From assembly GCF_001050015.1 (NCBI RefSeq), contig NZ_CVTB01000274.1:1-32741 (forward strand): a stretch of DNA of 32,741 bases, written 5' to 3'. The notes beneath the pieces were generated by a model that was given only the letters and a program-made list of their open reading frames with translations, was not told the origin of the DNA and ran no database searches. The position numbers were made by a program, and so were the translations under genes. Within the stretch, counting starts at the first letter, position 1. Each line of letters begins with the position of its first letter. Source of the DNA: Mycolicibacterium malmesburyense. GTDB taxonomy: Bacteria; Actinomycetota; Actinomycetes; Mycobacteriales; Mycobacteriaceae. Positions 16,032 through 26,459 of the stretch are shown here, one piece after another.

Positions 16032-17093
16032 CTAGTCGTAGACGATCACCGCGCGGCCGACGAAATCACCGCGTCCGAGCGCGTCGATGTGGTCGTTGAC
16101 GTCCTCGAAACGCACCTGCGTCACGCTGTCCTTGATCTTTCCGGCCTCGGCGAGCGCGACGACCTCGGTCAGGTCGTTGTAATTGCCCCAGAACGACCCG
16201 AAGAACGTGTACTCGCGGCCGACCATGGGAAACAGCGGGATGTCGACGCGGTTGCCGACCAGGCCGACCGATGCCACCGCGCCCTCGGTGGCCAGCAGCG
16301 CGAAGGCCAAGCGGATGCTGTCCTCGGCACCGACACACTCGATCACCGCGTCGAACTCGCGGCGGCCGGTGGCCTGTTCGAGCGCGTCGCGGATCTGATC
16401 GTCGGTCTTGCCCCTGGTGTTGATCGTGTGGTCGGCGCCGTTCTCCGTTGCCAGCGCGAGCTTTTCGTCGCTGCGGGCGAAGGCGACCACCGTCGCGCCC
16501 GCGCCGAGGAGCTTGGCGTACTGCACGGCGTAGGCGCCGAGCCCGCCGACGCCCATGACCGCCAGTGTCGTGCCCGGACCGAGCACACCGGCCGCGCGCA
16601 GCTTCTTGAGCCCGCGGTAGGGCGTCAGGCCCGCGTCGGTCAGCGGCGCCAGCGACACCGGCGACAGGTCGGCGCCGACGGGTATCACCTGCTGGTACGC
16701 CACCGGCACGTACTCGGCGTATCCGCCGTGCGGACCGAAGCCGACCCAGTGACCCTGGGTGCAGATCTGCTCGTTGCCGCGGTGGCACTGGCGGCAGGAC
16801 CCGTCGCCGAGCGGGCCGAAGACCACCGCCTGCGCCCCTTCCCCCAGGCCCGCGGAGGCCGGGACGCCGGCGCCGATCCGATCGATCGTCCCAGCGACCT
16901 CGTGGCCTGGCGTCACCGGCAGCGCCATCGGCAGGCTGAAGTAACCGTCGATGAGCTGAAAGTCGGTGCGGCACATGCCAGCTCCGCCGACCTTGATCAG
17001 CACCTGGTCGGACTCGATGTCGGGAACGGGAATCTCCTCCAGTCGCAGCGGCTGCTGGTACCCGTGCATGCGTGCGGCCCGCATCGTCGTCAT
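16032..17093 (-). CDS. Zinc-dependent medium-chain alcohol dehydrogenase
   Basis: The 353-residue MDR enzyme starts at ATG 17093 behind CGGGAG. Catalytic zinc ligands are Cys41, His64-Glu65 and Asp153; the Rossmann motif is GVGGLG (181-186). The structural-zinc lobe reads D-G-S-C-x2-C-x7-C (Asp97, Cys100, Cys103, Cys111), so the first of the usual four Cys is Asp. It should oxidise an alcohol or reduce an aldehyde with NAD(P). It is 62 nt downstream of the flavohemoglobin gene on the same strand, so they may form an operon. A longer open frame upstream would overlap that gene and lacks similarity. Confidence 0.9.
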   Translation of the reverse strand: MTTMRAARMHGYQQPLRLEEIPVPDIESDQVLIKVGGAGMCRTDFQLIDGYFSLPMALPVTPGHEVAGTIDRIGAGVPASAGLGEGAQAVVFGPLGDGSCRQCHRGNEQICTQGHWVGFGPHGGYAEYVPVAYQQVIPVGADLSPVSLAPLTDAGLTPYRGLKKLRAAGVLGPGTTLAVMGVGGLGAYAVQYAKLLGAGATVVAFARSDEKLALATENGADHTINTRGKTDDQIRDALEQATGRREFDAVIECVGAEDSIRLAFALLATEGAVASVGLVGNRVDIPLFPMVGREYTFFGSFWGNYNDLTEVVALAEAGKIKDSVTQVRFEDVNDHIDALGRGDFVGRAVIVYD

Positions 17094-17155
17094 CTGGACT
17101 CCCGACCGTTGATCTTGATCGGAGTGTACGTGCGCGGCTCTCCCCGCGCGCGGAT

Positions 17156-18319
17156 TCAGGAGCTCAGCGGATCGTGCTGAATGCGTTCGGCCGGTGCTCC
17201 TTTGGCGAGCAACGCAGCCTTGGTGGCCGTCACCATGTCCGGGCTGCCGCAGATCAGGATCTGCCGATCGCCCCAGTTTCCGTAGCGGGTGACCACCGCG
17301 GCGAGCGTTCCGGTCTGTCGCACGTGCAGCCCGCGCGGCGGTTGCACATCCGGATAGTCGGCGGCCCAGGGCGGGTCGACATTGAACTCCGAGACCGGCG
17401 TGACCGACAACCACGGGTTCTGTGAAGCGAGCTCCCACAGCGTGCGCAGGTCGTAGAGGTCGCACGGATACCGTCCGCCGAAGAACAGGTGCACCCGCGG
17501 ATTGACGCCCCAGCGGGTGAGGTCCATGATCAGCGTCCGCAGCGGCGCCAGGCCGGTGCCGCCCGCCACCATCAACACGTCGCCGCCGTCACGGTCCACG
17601 TGCAGTCCGCCGTGCGGATTGGACAGCCGCCAGCGATCGCCGGGTTTCGTCTCGGCGACGATCGCGGTGCTCACCATGCCGCCGGCCACCGACCGGATGT
17701 GGAACTCGATCGCGCCGCCCGGTTCGGACGGTATCGACGGGCTCAGATACCGCCACCGGCGCGGCCACTGCGGAACCTGGACCGTCACGTACTGGCCCGG
17801 GTGGTAGAACAGCGGGCGGTCCAGCTGCAGCCGCACGACGGAGACGTCGCGGGTGGCGCGGATGTACTCGATGACCGTGCCGTCGCAGAACGGCGGGCCC
17901 TGCTCCGCGTCGGCCGCCCCGCGCATCACGCCGATCATCAGCTCGACGGCGTCGCGTGCGGCCTCGGCGAGCCGGTCGTCCCAGCACGCCGCCAGATGAC
18001 TTCGGAAGGCGGCGAGCAGCGCCGTCTGCATGGGGTCGTAATGCCGTTGCAGGACACCGTATTTGCGGTGATCGCGGCCCAGCTGCGCGAGAAACGCCAC
18101 TGGCTCCTGGGAACGTTGGGCGACGAGTTCACCCAGGACCCACGAGACGGCGTGGGCGAACCGCCGACGCTGCTCGTCCAAGTCCGGCGGGAAGAGGTCG
18201 CGCACGGAGATGTCGATCGAGAACCAGCGGGTGTAGAAGTCGCGGATCAGGTCGGAGCCGGACGCGGGATCGACCGCGTCGCGCAGCGTGCGCAGCGCGT
18301 CACGGTCGTCGAGTCCCAC
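17156..18319 (-). CDS. Type II flavohemoglobin (globin plus flavin reductase)
   Basis: The 387-residue protein starts at GTG 18319. Residues 1-140 form a globin with likely proximal His84 in RDHRKYGV. Residues 145-250 form an FAD-binding barrel (PGQYVTV, RYLSPS in place of the usual RxYS, and GGMVSTAI). Residues 255-387 form the NAD domain with GGTGLAPLRTLI and CGSPDM. Length and gene neighbourhood match M. tuberculosis Rv0385, described as a type II flavohemoglobin, a class reported to differ from NO dioxygenases and linked to D-lactate and redox metabolism. The role here is inferred from that. In Rv0385 it is next to clpB; here about 4 kb separates them. Confidence 0.85.
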   Translation of the reverse strand: MGLDDRDALRTLRDAVDPASGSDLIRDFYTRWFSIDISVRDLFPPDLDEQRRRFAHAVSWVLGELVAQRSQEPVAFLAQLGRDHRKYGVLQRHYDPMQTALLAAFRSHLAACWDDRLAEAARDAVELMIGVMRGAADAEQGPPFCDGTVIEYIRATRDVSVVRLQLDRPLFYHPGQYVTVQVPQWPRRWRYLSPSIPSEPGGAIEFHIRSVAGGMVSTAIVAETKPGDRWRLSNPHGGLHVDRDGGDVLMVAGGTGLAPLRTLIMDLTRWGVNPRVHLFFGGRYPCDLYDLRTLWELASQNPWLSVTPVSEFNVDPPWAADYPDVQPPRGLHVRQTGTLAAVVTRYGNWGDRQILICGSPDMVTATKAALLAKGAPAERIQHDPLSS

Positions 18320-18335
18320 GCGGCCCGAGTGTATG

Positions 18336-19346
18336 TCAGGCGGGCGCCACCTTTCGCTGCCGAAGCGCGGCCAGCACGATCAACGTCACGCCGACGGCCG
18401 TCCAGCAGGCCAGCACGATGACGGGGACCGTGCCGCCCGCGCCGTCGAAGAACGCCGCGGACCGCAGCAGGGTGGCGTTGGCGCCCTGGGGCAGGAACTG
18501 CCCGAAAGCGCCCCACCCGCTCGGCAGGAGTTCGGGTGCGCTGGTCAGGCCGGACAGCGGGTTGCCGACGAGCAGCGCGAGCACGGCGCCCAGCGCCAGG
18601 CCGACCCGGCCGAACAGCGATCCCAGTCCCAGCAGCGTCAACCCCATGGCCAGGGCGCCCAGCGTGAGTGCACCGGCGACGCCCCAGAAGTTCGCGTCGA
18701 TCGAGCCGAGCACCCAGCGCAGCAGCGCGGCGATCGACAGGCCGGCGACACCGGCGAAGACCACGGCGGCGGTGAACCGGGTCCACACCTCGCGTTTGAG
18801 CACGACGATCAGTGCGATTGCGGGCAGCAGTCCGGCGAGCGTGATGGGCAGCGCCGATGCGGCCAACCCCACACCCCGGGGATCGTTCGCGGTCGGCGGC
18901 GCGAGGTCCTCGACCTGCAACTGTGTGCCGGTCCTCTGGGCGATGCCGTTGCCGATCTGGGTCAGCATCTGGGCGACCATCGGGCTGGCGCCGGTGGCGA
19001 CCATGAGCGTGGGTCCGTCGGGTCCGAATGCGATGCCGCCGTAGACGTCGCGGCTTTCGATGGCGTCACGCAGGGCGTCGGGGCCGGGGTAGTAGGTGAC
19101 GGCGAACGCGCCCGGCGCCTGCTGCTCGAGCGTCGCGGCGACCTGCCCGCTCGCCGCCTGCGGTCCCGCGGCGCCGATCGGCACGTCGTGGGGACCGCTG
19201 CGGGCGGCGGGCAGCGCGAAGGCCAACGCGACGATCGCGATGACGACGGTGAGCACCACGATCACGCCCGTAGCGCGGATCGCGGCGGGTGGTTCGTGGA
19301 CCGGTGAGGCGTGGTGGGTTGCCCTCTCGGGGGTTTCGGTGGTCAT
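18336..19346 (-). CDS. ABC-2/YhgE-type membrane protein
   Basis: The 336-residue protein has one N-terminal membrane helix (about 29-50), an extracytoplasmic domain of about 110 residues with AVTYYPGPDALRDAIESRDVYGG, then five hydrophobic segments in the C-terminal half. That is the layout of ABC-2/YhgE (phage-infection-protein-like) permeases that work without a fused ATPase. The ATG at 19346 has an AAAAGGG ribosome site inside the codons of an upstream ATG (19361), so the shorter start is preferred. It is transcribed divergently from a TetR gene and shares a palindromic operator, so the regulator likely controls it. Substrate unknown. Confidence 0.75.
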   Translation of the reverse strand: MTTETPERATHHASPVHEPPAAIRATGVIVVLTVVIAIVALAFALPAARSGPHDVPIGAAGPQAASGQVAATLEQQAPGAFAVTYYPGPDALRDAIESRDVYGGIAFGPDGPTLMVATGASPMVAQMLTQIGNGIAQRTGTQLQVEDLAPPTANDPRGVGLAASALPITLAGLLPAIALIVVLKREVWTRFTAAVVFAGVAGLSIAALLRWVLGSIDANFWGVAGALTLGALAMGLTLLGLGSLFGRVGLALGAVLALLVGNPLSGLTSAPELLPSGWGAFGQFLPQGANATLLRSAAFFDGAGGTVPVIVLACWTAVGVTLIVLAALRQRKVAPA

Positions 19347-19409
19347 AGCGGCCCTTTTCATTCGTTGTTGAATTACCGGGTACGGGCAGCGTAACGCTGG
19401 GACGGATAG

Positions 19410-19429
19410 ATTTCAACAGTCATTGAAAT
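19410..19429. promoter_or_regulatory. TetR operator (perfect inverted repeat)
   Basis: ATTTCAA-N6-TTGAAAT is a perfect 20-bp palindrome in the 97-bp divergent region. It sits just upstream of a TAGCCT -10 box (19432-19437) and 14 bp from the TetR start. It is the obvious site for the TetR protein encoded at 19444. Confidence 0.75.
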
Positions 19430-19431
19430 GC

Positions 19432-19437
19432 TAGCCT
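19432..19437 (+). promoter_or_regulatory. Candidate -10 box of the TetR gene, leaderless-type
   Basis: TAGCCT is 6 nt before the ATG at 19444 and follows the palindromic operator, so repression could be by steric block. Confidence 0.4.
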
Positions 19438-19443
19438 CGACCC

Positions 19444-20091
19444 ATGGCGTCACCAGCGAGAACAGTCCGCCGCCGCGGCCGCCGCCAGGGCGAGCCGGTA
19501 TCGCGCGACGCGGTGCTGGCCGCGGCCCGCAAGCGGTTCGGCGCCGAGGGGTACGAGAAGACGACCCTGCGCGCGATCGCCCGCGACGCCCACGTCGACC
19601 CGTCGATGGTGCTCTACCTGTTCGGCTCCAAGGCCGAGTTGTTCCGGGAGTCGCTCAACCTCGTCGTCGCACCGGGCGCGCTGGTTTCCGCGCTTGCCGG
19701 AGGCCCCGACGACGACCCCGACATCGGCACCCGCATGGCGCGGGCGTACCTGCGGATCTGGCAGTCACCGGAGTCGGGCCCGACGATGGTCGCGATGTTG
19801 CAGTCGGCCACCTCGAACCCCGACGCGCACGAGGCGTTCCGAGGGTTCATGCAGGATCACGTGCTGCGCGCAGTGTCCGCCGAACTCGGGGGTGGGGAGG
19901 AGGCCCGCCTACGTGCACTGCTGGCGGCGAGCCAACTCGTGGGCACCGCGGTGCTGCGCTTCGTCATGAAGATCCCGCCGTTGGCGACGCTGCCCGACGA
20001 CGACCTGGTGCGGTTGCTCGCACCGACCGTGACGCGCTATCTGACGGCCGATGCCGCCGAGCTCGGAATGCCGGGAGCCGACGGGTCATAG
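19444..20091 (+). CDS. TetR-family transcriptional regulator
   Basis: The 215-residue protein has a basic N-terminal arm (RTVRRRGRRQG) followed by a TetR helix-turn-helix: DAVLAAARKRFGAEGYEKTTLRAIARDAHVDPSMVLYLFGSKAELF. The C-terminal domain (about 80-215) is all-helical with no family signature I can place. It probably autoregulates and represses the divergent membrane protein through the 19410-19429 operator; the inducer is unknown. It overlaps the convergent GAP-family gene by 6 bp. Confidence 0.88.
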   Translation: MASPARTVRRRGRRQGEPVSRDAVLAAARKRFGAEGYEKTTLRAIARDAHVDPSMVLYLFGSKAELFRESLNLVVAPGALVSALAGGPDDDPDIGTRMARAYLRIWQSPESGPTMVAMLQSATSNPDAHEAFRGFMQDHVLRAVSAELGGGEEARLRALLAASQLVGTAVLRFVMKIPPLATLPDDDLVRLLAPTVTRYLTADAAELGMPGADGS

Positions 20092-20760
20092 CCCGTGAAT
20101 GCCCTTGTACAGCACCATGAGACCGATCACCACGAGGATGCCCGCGACGAGGACGGCGTGCTGGCGATCCATCCAGTCCTTGAGCCGGGCCAGCGGGCGG
20201 TCGAGGCGGTCGCCGCTGACGGCGTAGGCCAGGATCGGCAGCGCCACCGTCGACCCGGCCGCGATCACGAACCAGGCGACGGCCGTCCAGTCGTCGCGTG
20301 CGCCACCGGCCGTACCGACCGCCAAACCCGCTGCGGCACAGATGAACAACACCTTGGGGTTGACGACGGTCAGAGCCATCGCGGCGCCGCCGGCACGCAG
20401 CGGGGTCAGCGTGCTCAGGCCCTCCATCCAGCGCGGCTTGTGCGCCTTCTTCTTGCGGGTGAACCAGCGGTAGAGGCCGAACACGATGAGCGCCGCCCCC
20501 ACCACGATCCGCAACCACGACGCCCACCCCGGCGGTCGGCCCTCGCGCCCGCCCAGCAGACTGGACACCTGCAGGAAGACGCTCGTCAGCACCGTCAGCC
20601 CGATCAGCCAACCGGCGAGGAAAGCCAGGCCCGTCGGGCGCGGCCGCGGTGTGTGCAGCACGAGCACCGCCGGGATGATCGACAGCGGCGAGAGCGCCAC
20701 CACCAACGCCAGGGGGATCAGTTCGGTCAGCAACGATCCCTTGTCCACGAGGCCGAACAC
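20086..20760 (-). CDS. GAP-family (Sap) multi-pass membrane protein
   Basis: The roughly 224-residue protein has six hydrophobic segments. Motifs PLALVVALSPLSIIPAVLVL near the start and VVNPKVLFICAAAG in the middle are those of the GAP (GPL/sulfolipid addressing, LysE-like) family, which in mycobacteria helps move surface glycolipids. The start is uncertain: GTG 20760 has GAGGGA 11 nt upstream; TTG 20769 and GTG 20748 are alternatives. It overlaps the TetR gene tail-to-tail by 6 bp. Confidence 0.8.
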   Translation of the reverse strand: MFGLVDKGSLLTELIPLALVVALSPLSIIPAVLVLHTPRPRPTGLAFLAGWLIGLTVLTSVFLQVSSLLGGREGRPPGWASWLRIVVGAALIVFGLYRWFTRKKKAHKPRWMEGLSTLTPLRAGGAAMALTVVNPKVLFICAAAGLAVGTAGGARDDWTAVAWFVIAAGSTVALPILAYAVSGDRLDRPLARLKDWMDRQHAVLVAGILVVIGLMVLYKGIHGL

Positions 20761-20828
20761 TATCGCCAAAGTCCCTCGGCGGTGCGCTTCTCACGCCGCA
20801 TGCGCTGTGCGCGTCGCCGTTTCGGGCC

Positions 20829-21784
20829 TCAGGGCAGGTCCCAGAAGACGACGGTCGCGAGGTGAAACACCACCGCCCAGAGCAGCATGGCCGCGGCGAT
20901 CGTGCCGACGCCCCGCCAGTTGGTCCGCGAGACGGGCACGCCCGGCGGCGGCCGCAGCCAGTGCTTCAACAGCGGGTTCACGTAGTAGGGCATGACGACG
21001 AAGCTGATCAGCAAGCTGGACAACAGGTTTCCGACGAGCATGTTCAACCACATCGGCAACCGAAAGGGTGACAGTGCGATGGTGAGCAGCATGACCGTCG
21101 GGTACAGGCCGACCCACACCGCGATCGACGTCTTGAGGCTCGACGGTGGCGGGGCTTGCTTGCCGTGCTCGTCGAACGCGAACCAGCTGCCGAAGGAATT
21201 GTCGACGGTACGCAGTTGAAGTCGGAGAACTTCTCGCCCTCGGCGAGGAGGTCGCGGCGCTCCTTGGACACCAGCCACCGGTCGAGGTCGGCGGCGGTGT
21301 CGTAGCGGTACATCGCGGTCCACTCGTCCTGGACCCCGGCCACGGGGCGGAACAGCTCGCTGCCGCGAAATCCGGGAAAGTCCTTCTCGGCCAACCGAAG
21401 TCGGTCCTGCCAGGCGAGGAATTCGTCGACCTGATCGGCGCGGACCCGGTGGCTGACGACGACGGTCACCAGCGCATCGTCTGCTTTCGCGGTACCGCCG
21501 ACGACCTGTTGGGTGGCCGGACCGTCGAAGTACTCGCGGCCGGCGGTCAGCCATCGTTGCCGGGTGGCGCTGTTGATCCACGCCTGCAGGTGGGCGGTCG
21601 AATCGAAGCGATAGATCACCACCCATTCGGGCTGAACGGCGGTGGGAGGGTTGATCTCGGCGCAGAGGAAGCCGGCGTACCCGGAGGCCTCGCGGTTGAG
21701 GTCGCGCTGCCACCGCTCGAACGCCGCATCCATGCCGGCATTGACGCGCTGGCCGATGATGACCGTCGCGGCGGCATCCGTCAC
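20829..21784 (-). pseudogene. Two-ABM-domain membrane protein, frameshifted
   Basis: One gene is split over two frames. From GTG 21784 the first frame encodes two repeated antibiotic-biosynthesis-monooxygenase-like domains (each with an EWxxxYRFD/YRYD-type core) up to GEKFSDF. The second frame resumes with QLRTVDNSFGSWFAFDEHG and three membrane helices, ending at 20829. The frames join near 21218 (plus-strand GTTG|AAGTC), where adding one base restores a 318-residue protein of the COG3224 type. The GTG start is 2 nt after the upstream NTF2-like stop, so the two are coupled. It is either a true one-base deletion or an assembly or sequencing error. Unrepaired, translation stops at 21044 after 246 residues. 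Confidence 0.8.
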
Positions 21785-21786
21785 GT

Positions 21787-22212
21787 TCAGATCGATCGCG
21801 TCGGGTGGTACTGGCAGGCCTTCCAGTGGTTGCCCTCGCGCAGGAAATCGATGTCGAAGGTCTTGGCGCTGGGTTGGTTGGCGGCCGCGAACCGGACGGT
21901 GGCGACGGCGGTGACCGCGGGTTCTCCGGCCACGGTCACCGAGTTGACCTTGATCCGGGTCGGTCCGTCGGCCTTGCGGCTGGCGTACCACTCGGCCTCG
22001 AAACCAGCGGCCCGCCGCATCGGCGCGCAGACGTGGGCGGCGAACGACGCGAAGTCCTCGCGGTTGTAGGAGCCGTTCATGCCGTCGAGCACGGCACGGA
22101 CCTGAGCCTCGTCGCTGACCGCGGCCGCGGGCGCGGCCAATGCCGGCGCTGCGTCCAGGCTCACGGCGAAACCGACCGCGAAGCTCGCGAGAATTGCGCA
22201 CAGTGGACGCAT
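21787..22212 (-). CDS. Secreted NTF2-like/DUF4878-like protein
   Basis: The 141-residue protein has a signal peptide (MRPLCAILASFAVGFAVSLD... ending in ALAAP) and a small NTF2-like domain: AQVRAVLDGMNGSYNREDFASFAAHVC, then a strand-rich half with VTVAGEPAVTAVATVRFA and FLREGNHWKACQY. Similar exported domains occur in mycobacterial low-molecular-weight antigens and Mce-associated proteins. The ATG at 22212 has GAGG 9 nt upstream. Its stop is 2 nt from the GTG of the ABM gene. Role unknown. Confidence 0.75.
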   Translation of the reverse strand: MRPLCAILASFAVGFAVSLDAAPALAAPAAAVSDEAQVRAVLDGMNGSYNREDFASFAAHVCAPMRRAAGFEAEWYASRKADGPTRIKVNSVTVAGEPAVTAVATVRFAAANQPSAKTFDIDFLREGNHWKACQYHPTRSI

Positions 22213-22315
22213 GCGTCAAGCCTCGCTGATACGGGTGTGAAAGTTGTGCCAGCTGTGCGGCGTGTTGTCCTGCCTGTCCGGCGGCCTGGCCACGCGGCGG
22301 CGAAAATTGACTAGA

Positions 22316-22336
22316 GTTGAGCGGAACAGACTCAAG
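22316..22336 (+). promoter_or_regulatory. HAIR operator for HspR (clpB)
   Basis: GTTGAGC-N7-ACTCAAG has two mismatches in the left half and a perfect right half. It is 68 nt before the clpB start and contains the sigma-H-like -35 box in its spacer. Confidence 0.85.
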
Positions 22337-22348
22337 ATTGACGACGTT
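22323..22348 (+). promoter_or_regulatory. Sigma-H/E-like promoter of clpB
   Basis: GGAACA (22323-22328), 16 nt, CGTT (22345-22348) fits the sigma-H/E consensus. The -35 lies inside the HAIR spacer, so bound HspR would occlude it. The leader would be about 50 nt. Confidence 0.6.
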
Positions 22349-22404
22349 GATCTATGCGACAAGCATTTTTGCCAAGCGCACGTACCTAGGAAAGGGATGG
22401 TGTC

Positions 22405-24951
<2,547 letters not shown>

Positions 24952-24958
24952 GAAGGGA

Positions 24959-25001
24959 TTCGGCGTGCTCGGTCACCCTTCGCGTGAGCGAGCACGCCGA
25001 A
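24959..25001 (+). terminator. Strong rho-independent-like terminator of clpB
   Basis: TTCGGCGTGCTCG (24959-24971) pairs perfectly with CGAGCACGCCGAA (24989-25001), and the loop can add TCAC/GTGA. There is no T tract, as is common in mycobacteria. It begins 7 nt after the clpB stop and ends 16 nt before the next start codon. Confidence 0.75.
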
Positions 25002-25017
25002 GCCGCAAGATGGGAAC

Positions 25018-26355
25018 GTGATCACACCCGTCCCCGGTCATCCCAACCTGCTCCTCGGCGCCTACGACCTGGCCACGCTGGGTTACGGCGCCGAGGAGTT
25101 CTTCGTCTCAGGCACCGCGAAGTCGTACGCGACCGACGCCACGGCCGACTACACCACCCGCATGGTGGTTCTGCTGCCGATCGATCGCGCGCTGTTCAAC
25201 GGCACGGTCATCGTCGAATGGCTCAACGTCAGCGGCGGGATGGATGCCCCCGCGGTGTGGTCGATGGCGCATCGCGAGATCGCCCGCTCGGGTTACGCGT
25301 ACGTGGGGGTTTCGGCCCAGCGGGTCGGCGTCGAGGGCGGGACGAGTCTGGTCGGCATCGACATGTCGTTGAAAACCCTGGATCCCGAACGCTATTCGCA
25401 ATTGCATCATCCGGGAGACGAGTTCTCCTACGACATCTACACGCAGGTGGGGCGGCTAATCCGCGAAGGCGCGGTCGACGGGCTCGGCCCCCAGATCCTG
25501 CTGGGGGTGGGGGAGTCGCAATCGGCCGCCTTCCTGTCGACCTACATCAACGCGATCGATCCGGAAGCCGCCGTGTACGACGGATTCCTCGTGCACTCCC
25601 GGTTCGGCACCAGCGCGCCGCTGGACGGGGCGAGCCTGTTCGAGGGACACGAATCGACCCTGCAAGCCGTCCCGTTGCGTCCCGACCCCCGCGTTCCGGT
25701 CCTGACGTTCATCACCGAGACCGATCTGGTCGGCGGCTTCCGGGTGGGTTATCACGCCGTTCGGCAACCGGACAGTGACCGGCTGCGGACGTGGGAGATA
25801 CCCGGCGCGGCCCACGCGGACAACTACACCATCATCGGCAGTTTCATGGACAACGGGTGCGCACCGCTGGCCGACCTCGCGGCGGCATACGCGCCGACCA
25901 ACGAGCTCATGGGCGAGCAACTGTCGTACCACATCAACTTCGGGCCACAACACCATTACGTGCTGCAGGCCGCCGTCGCGCACCTGAACCGCTGGGTGAG
26001 CACCGGAAGGCCCGCGCCCGCGGCCCCGCCGATCGCGTTGACCGGATCCGACCCCGTGACGCCCGAACTCGACGCCAACGGCCTGGCCGAGCGCGGTGTC
26101 CGCACACCCTGGGTCGACGTGCCGACCGCTCACCTCTCCGGCCTCGCCCCCGACGAGAGCCCGATGTCCTTCATCTTCGGCTCGGGGGAGGTGTTCGACG
26201 CCGCCACGCTGAGCAGGCTCTATCCCGGCGGAAAGGACGATTACCTCGAACGTTTCACCGCGGCGCTGGACCGGGCGATCGAGGCGGGCTTCATCCTCGC
26301 CGCCGACCGCGCCGAGATCCTCGAGTTGGCCGCGGCGAGCTTTCCCGGCGGCTGA
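25018..26355 (+). CDS. Alpha/beta hydrolase domain protein (PF20091-like)
   Basis: The 445-residue protein starts at GTG 25018 (GGGAAC upstream). It has strand TRMVVLLPIDRALFNGTVIVEWLNVSGG, a nucleophile elbow GESQS with likely catalytic Ser167, and a late GAAHADN that would supply the His. The layout fits the large alpha/beta-hydrolase-domain family of unknown substrate. No signal peptide is seen. It lies directly behind the clpB terminator hairpin, so it either has a promoter within the hairpin region or relies on read-through. Confidence 0.78.
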   Translation: MITPVPGHPNLLLGAYDLATLGYGAEEFFVSGTAKSYATDATADYTTRMVVLLPIDRALFNGTVIVEWLNVSGGMDAPAVWSMAHREIARSGYAYVGVSAQRVGVEGGTSLVGIDMSLKTLDPERYSQLHHPGDEFSYDIYTQVGRLIREGAVDGLGPQILLGVGESQSAAFLSTYINAIDPEAAVYDGFLVHSRFGTSAPLDGASLFEGHESTLQAVPLRPDPRVPVLTFITETDLVGGFRVGYHAVRQPDSDRLRTWEIPGAAHADNYTIIGSFMDNGCAPLADLAAAYAPTNELMGEQLSYHINFGPQHHYVLQAAVAHLNRWVSTGRPAPAAPPIALTGSDPVTPELDANGLAERGVRTPWVDVPTAHLSGLAPDESPMSFIFGSGEVFDAATLSRLYPGGKDDYLERFTAALDRAIEAGFILAADRAEILELAAASFPGG

Positions 26356-26445
26356 GGCCAGGCGGCTGGGGCCGGCGGGGGTGCAGGGACGCTATGTGAT
26401 GGGGCTGTGATCGAGATGAGTTCGGGATTCGGCGCTACCTGCAAG

Positions 26446-26451
26446 TAGGCT
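26446..26451 (+). promoter_or_regulatory. Candidate -10 box of ttfA (leaderless)
   Basis: TAGGCT lies 8 nt before the ttfA ATG, and no ribosome site is present, which suggests that the transcript begins at the start codon. Confidence 0.5.
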
Positions 26452-26459
26452 AGGGCGCA

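Noticed and set aside
16066..16974. 302-residue Arg-rich minus-strand frame overlapping the alcohol dehydrogenase
   Set aside because: Out-of-frame shadow of the ADH; lacks motifs and has an extreme Arg/Pro content.
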